Below, in pieces: positions 61,105-64,000 of a DNA stretch of 64,000 nucleotides. Position 1 is the first letter of the stretch. Each line of letters starts with the position of its first letter. The position numbers were made by a program, and so were the translations under genes. Origin of the DNA: Ramlibacter agri (lineage in GTDB: Bacteria; Pseudomonadota; Gammaproteobacteria; Burkholderiales; Burkholderiaceae_C); assembly GCF_012927085.1 (NCBI RefSeq), contig NZ_JABBFX010000003.1, forward strand, positions 992,001 through 1,056,000. Reading direction: 5' to 3'. Under the pieces are notes generated by a model, which saw nothing but the letters and a program-made list of their open reading frames with translations, was not told the origin of the DNA and did no database searches.

Positions 61105-62675
61105 TGCGAACCCCTGCGTTGATTCGAATAGGTCGAACTCCCCACCGACAGGCCATAGGTTATGTTTCGGTACGCCGGAACCTGACTTGCCGGACTAAAG
61201 GGCGTATAGATGGCCTTCGAAGAAACACTCTGGAAGATTGATACTTCCTGAGCCCAAATCGAACGGTGATAGAGCATAGTTGACTGAGGGTCGATTGGAT
61301 TGTAGATGTTGCTTCGAGGTTGGGTTGGCCAGACTTCAACCTTGGCATTCGGAACCTTCTTCAAATTGATCGCAACGATGCCATTGCCGCTATCGTAGCC
61401 ATTGGGGCCGACAACGACCTCATAGTCGCGCGTCGTGCCAATCCATGGGTCATTTCTCAGTGCCCCACCTCTTGTGCCAAGTTTGTAGTTGGCCACATGG
61501 TCCTCTGCGGTCCAAATGCCATTCGGATTCTTGGCGGTCAGGCCCGCTCCCTCCTCCAAGGCTGTGGCGTCGACCGGCGTAAGGCCTCGGAACACTGTGT
61601 TGGCGAGCACACGTTCCTCCGCGAGGCGCAAGCCTTGACCGACGGTGGCTACTCCTCCAGCGAAGGGGATGATCTGATCGACGGCGCTGGCTAAAGTTGA
61701 CGAACCAGTCGTCGACTCCACCACTTGGTAAGTTGCTGTCGAATCGCTGCCGTAACCCAAAGCGCGCCTTAGGCCCGTGCCGATGCTGTCACCGCCGTGG
61801 AAGGCGAGCGGCACACCCAGCGTGGCGCCCAGACCGGTGGAGCTCAGTGTGATTGCGCCTGCCACCTCGAATCCACCACTGATCATCTGAACCGAACCTT
61901 GCACCTCGTTAGAACCGCGGAGGTAGTACTTGGTTGCGCCCCACGCCATGTCAAGTTTGTCGCCGAACGATATATCGCTATTCGCAATTGCGCCCACAGA
62001 GGCCCAATAGCCTTGATCGGGCTTTATCGAACCCGTCCGCATACCCGTGCCGGCGGCCGCTAAGGGTGCCAAGTCTTCGCTTCTAACGGCGGACTGCGGA
62101 ACGGGAAAAGTCTCCGCGGCCGTACTCCACACTTCACCGCCCTGGAAGTTGGATCCCACCACGTAAGGCACTGTGGGCGCAAGTGAGACACTACTGCTGC
62201 CGCCCGTGTCGCCGATCGCGCCCTCGATTGGGGGTTCTGCGGTTATCGTGACCGGAGTCAGCCATGCGTCTCCATTTCCATCGAAGTAGCCGGTTCCGTG
62301 CCCGGGGCTGGATGGAGCAGTTCGCTGGACTAGATCGGTGGCGGCAGTTGGCGCGAGTGGATTCGTAGCCGACAGGGAAGATCCTCCGAGGCTATATCCT
62401 TGGCCTGCGGCAATACGCACGCCCGGCGAGCGATCGACGGATGTGCGCCCGAAAACGTCAACGACTCTGTCGTAAGTCTCTTGGCGCTGCTCCCACGCTG
62501 GCAGATTTTTTTCAATAAAGTCGCCGAGCGGGTCGTCGCTGCGTGAACTGCGAGCGATGCTTTCCCCCAGAGCGTTGCCAAATGCATCGGGTCGCTCACC
62601 AAATGCATTCAGCGCACGGACCGATCCGCTGGCCGCGCGACTCCACCGTGCAGTCCGTTTCGATTTCCTCGCCAT
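61101..62675 (-). CDS. Putative polymorphic toxin 2 (ART-like C-terminus)
   Basis: This 524-residue product is on the minus strand. Residues about 30-75 (FGNALGESIA ... LGDFIEKNLPAWEQRQ) match protein 1. The middle (about 225-350) has Gly/Ala-rich hydrophobic stretches like the pre-toxin regions of other polymorphic toxins. The C-terminal part reads VFRGLTP (about 360), AEDHVANY, NDPWIGTTRDYEVVV (about 410) and GIVAINLKK. The order of an RG strand, a W-I-G-T-T strand and a hydrophobic strand resembles ADP-ribosyltransferase-like toxins, but a catalytic Glu was not pinned down. No SD is obvious before the ATG at 62675. The small downstream gene overlaps by 4 bp. Confidence is good for a real gene, moderate for a toxin and low for the ART fold. 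Confidence 0.72.
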   Translation of the reverse strand: MARKSKRTARWSRAASGSVRALNAFGERPDAFGNALGESIARSSRSDDPLGDFIEKNLPAWEQRQETYDRVVDVFGRTSVDRSPGVRIAAGQGYSLGGSSLSATNPLAPTAATDLVQRTAPSSPGHGTGYFDGNGDAWLTPVTITAEPPIEGAIGDTGGSSSVSLAPTVPYVVGSNFQGGEVWSTAAETFPVPQSAVRSEDLAPLAAAGTGMRTGSIKPDQGYWASVGAIANSDISFGDKLDMAWGATKYYLRGSNEVQGSVQMISGGFEVAGAITLSSTGLGATLGVPLAFHGGDSIGTGLRRALGYGSDSTATYQVVESTTGSSTLASAVDQIIPFAGGVATVGQGLRLAEERVLANTVFRGLTPVDATALEEGAGLTAKNPNGIWTAEDHVANYKLGTRGGALRNDPWIGTTRDYEVVVGPNGYDSGNGIVAINLKKVPNAKVEVWPTQPRSNIYNPIDPQSTMLYHRSIWAQEVSIFQSVSSKAIYTPFSPASQVPAYRNITYGLSVGSSTYSNQRRGSQ

Positions 62676-62745
62676 CCAAGCGTACGTTGAATGTCGCGAT
62701 CAGCGACGATTCGGCCGCTCGGTCGCGCCTCTCGTAGGAGTGATC

Positions 62746-63822
62746 ATGGAACAGACTTCCTATAGCCTTCTGCATCGCGCCCCTCAGGCGGGGGCGTCGT
62801 CGGGGCAGGGCGACGTGCCTTGCACCATCGCCATCGACGACGCGATCCAGCGCTATCTGACCTTCCGCGCGATGAAGGGCGGTACTGTGCAGAGCCTTTG
62901 CGACCTGAGGCGCTACTTGAACGATTTCGCCAAGTGGGCCGTGCTGCTACATGTTGAAGATCTGGCCGGCCTGAACCCCGACCTTCTCAAGAAGTACCAG
63001 TGTTTCCTCTTCGAGTACCGGAAGCGTGACGGCCAGCCGCTCGCCACAGCCAGCAAACTTGCCAAGCTCGTTCCCTTGCGTGGCTGGTTGCGATGGCTGA
63101 CGACGCTGGGAGTCGCCGCGAACCTGGTGGACGCCATCGAACTGCCCGCCGCCGATCAGGCGTTGCCGCGGCGTTTGCTCTCGGCCGCGGAGATCGAGGC
63201 AGTCATGGCGATGCCGCGGACAGACACGCCGCTCGGGCTGCGCGATCGTGCGATGCTCGAGTTGCTGTACGCCACCGGAATCAGGCGCATGGAGATCGGC
63301 CAGTTGGACATCAACGACGTCGACCTGAGCCGCGCCATTCTCTGCGTGCGAAACGGGAAGGGGCGCAAGGACAGGCGCATTCCGATGGGGCCACGCGCGC
63401 AGCACTGGCTGGTGACGTATCTGGAACAAGGTCGGCCAGCCTTGTCGGGGGCCTCGAGCTCGCTGGCACTCTTTCCGGGCCGGGAGGGACCACGCCTCAA
63501 CATCAACTGGCTGTCCACGGTGATCTCAGGTTACGTGCGTCGCTCGGGTGTGGGTCGGGCTGGTGCGTGCCACTTGTTCCGGCATTCGATGGCGACCCTG
63601 ATGCTCGATGGCGGCGCCGATATCCGGTACATCCAGGCGATGCTGGGGCATGCGCAGTTGTCGACGACGCAGATCTACACGCACGTGTCGACGGCGCGGC
63701 TGGAGCAGGTTTACCTGGCGACGCATCCCGGAGCGAAGGGGTATGGTGCAGGTGGGAGCGTTGAGGGTGTGCGCGTGGAAAGCCGCGAACAGGAGGACGA
63801 GCTTTCGGTGTGGGTTGCGTAG
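62746..63822 (+). CDS. Tyrosine recombinase/integrase (XerC/D-like)
   Basis: The 358-residue product has a SAM-like core-binding domain (about 28-130) and a catalytic domain with R180 (TGIRRMEI), Lys near 205-208 (GKGRKDR), H276-x-x-R279 (HLFRHS), H302 (GHAQLST) and nucleophile Y311 (QIYTH). The ATG at 62746 is chosen because GTAGGAG precedes it; the in-frame ATG at 62557 lies within the divergent toxin gene. Recombinases of this type integrate or resolve mobile DNA. It adjoins the toxin pairs and the lower-GC tract, so it may have brought them in. No attachment site was identified. Confidence 0.92.
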   Translation: MEQTSYSLLHRAPQAGASSGQGDVPCTIAIDDAIQRYLTFRAMKGGTVQSLCDLRRYLNDFAKWAVLLHVEDLAGLNPDLLKKYQCFLFEYRKRDGQPLATASKLAKLVPLRGWLRWLTTLGVAANLVDAIELPAADQALPRRLLSAAEIEAVMAMPRTDTPLGLRDRAMLELLYATGIRRMEIGQLDINDVDLSRAILCVRNGKGRKDRRIPMGPRAQHWLVTYLEQGRPALSGASSSLALFPGREGPRLNINWLSTVISGYVRRSGVGRAGACHLFRHSMATLMLDGGADIRYIQAMLGHAQLSTTQIYTHVSTARLEQVYLATHPGAKGYGAGGSVEGVRVESREQEDELSVWVA

Positions 63823-63860
63823 AGGCCGCAGGTGCGCGGCGTTTGGGGGCGTCCTCGCGC

Positions 63861-63882
63861 GGTGCGCAGCGAGCTGCGCACC
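63861..63882. repeat. REP-like 22-bp palindromic hairpin
   Basis: GGTGCGCAG (63861-63869) and CTGCGCACC (63874-63882) form a perfect 9-bp stem with loop CGAG. It is 38 bp past the recombinase stop and is followed by CTACGAG. Short palindromes of this form are dispersed in many proteobacterial genomes. It may also end the recombinase transcript. Confidence 0.6.
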
Positions 63883-63948
63883 CTACGAGATGCATCGCGG
63901 AGCGGAAGCAGTAGCGAGCAGCCGCCAGAGCGAATCCTGGACCCGCCC

Positions 63949-64000
63949 ATGAGCGCGATTCAACCCACCCGCGAGAGCAAAGCCTTCACCGCTGCCCGGC
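63949..64000 (+). CDS. Possible gene start cut by right edge
   Basis: An ATG at 63949 opens a frame of 17 codons to the window end (MSAIQPTRESKAFTAAR). No good ribosome-binding site is evident. The product cannot be recognised from so little sequence. Confidence 0.25.
   Translation, partial: MSAIQPTRESKAFTAAR

Noticed and set aside
62557..62745. N-terminal extension of the recombinase to 62557
   Set aside because: These codons lie within the divergent toxin-like gene; the ATG at 62746 has a good ribosome-binding site and gives a normal family length.

Overview
The window is uniformly GC-rich (about 65-70% by eye) and its gene content points to a betaproteobacterium of the Burkholderiales, probably a Comamonadaceae relative. 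The pointers are a Bug-type tripartite-tricarboxylate receptor, a TphA2/NagG-like Rieske oxygenase and FadR-type GntR regulators. This placement is inference, because the window holds no rRNA or tRNA.

Region 1 (1-42.2 kb) encodes two enormous repetitive exported proteins separated by a small lipoprotein. The first is at least 9,702 residues and is open at the left edge. The second is 3,861 residues and carries an N-terminal LEPR-XLL-type motif. Both are built mainly from Gly/Ala/Thr-rich beta-strand repeats and share a conserved C-terminal region ending in DYWTESL plus two residues. The first also has RTX-like repeats, acidic calcium-loop motifs, a repeat family centred on LGY/YDG/NADIDW motifs, an aromatic-rich insertion and a VNG-type repeat block.

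Region 2 (42.3-51.5 kb) is a tight six-gene operon on the same strand: a SapC-family protein, a TolC-like outer membrane protein, a HlyD-like adaptor, a large sensor/HlyD hybrid, a PqqD-like/M50 protease/HlyD fusion, and a shortened SecA-like ATPase. No ABC transporter is visible. The arrangement suggests a dedicated exporter for the giant proteins in which a SecA paralogue and an M50-HlyD membrane protein stand where a type I ABC transporter would be expected. This is the most interesting hypothesis of the window.

Region 3 (51.5-58.5 kb) is an aromatic-acid catabolic cluster. It holds a multicomponent Rieske oxygenase (alpha, beta, ferredoxin and a divergent FAD reductase), an RraA-like aldolase/decarboxylase, a RidA-like deaminase and a Tat-like Bug solute receptor, bracketed by two GntR/FCD regulators. 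A good sigma-70-like promoter with an embedded AGTATACT palindrome lies in the divergent intergenic space.

Region 4 (58.5-64 kb) looks like an accessory island of lower GC. Two convergent gene pairs each encode a large protein plus a small downstream partner. The large proteins share an N-terminal module (FGNALGES ... LGDFI-KN-PAWEQRQ) but have unrelated C-termini, the hallmark of polymorphic toxin/immunity pairs. A tyrosine recombinase follows, then a REP-like hairpin and the possible start of one more gene at the right edge.
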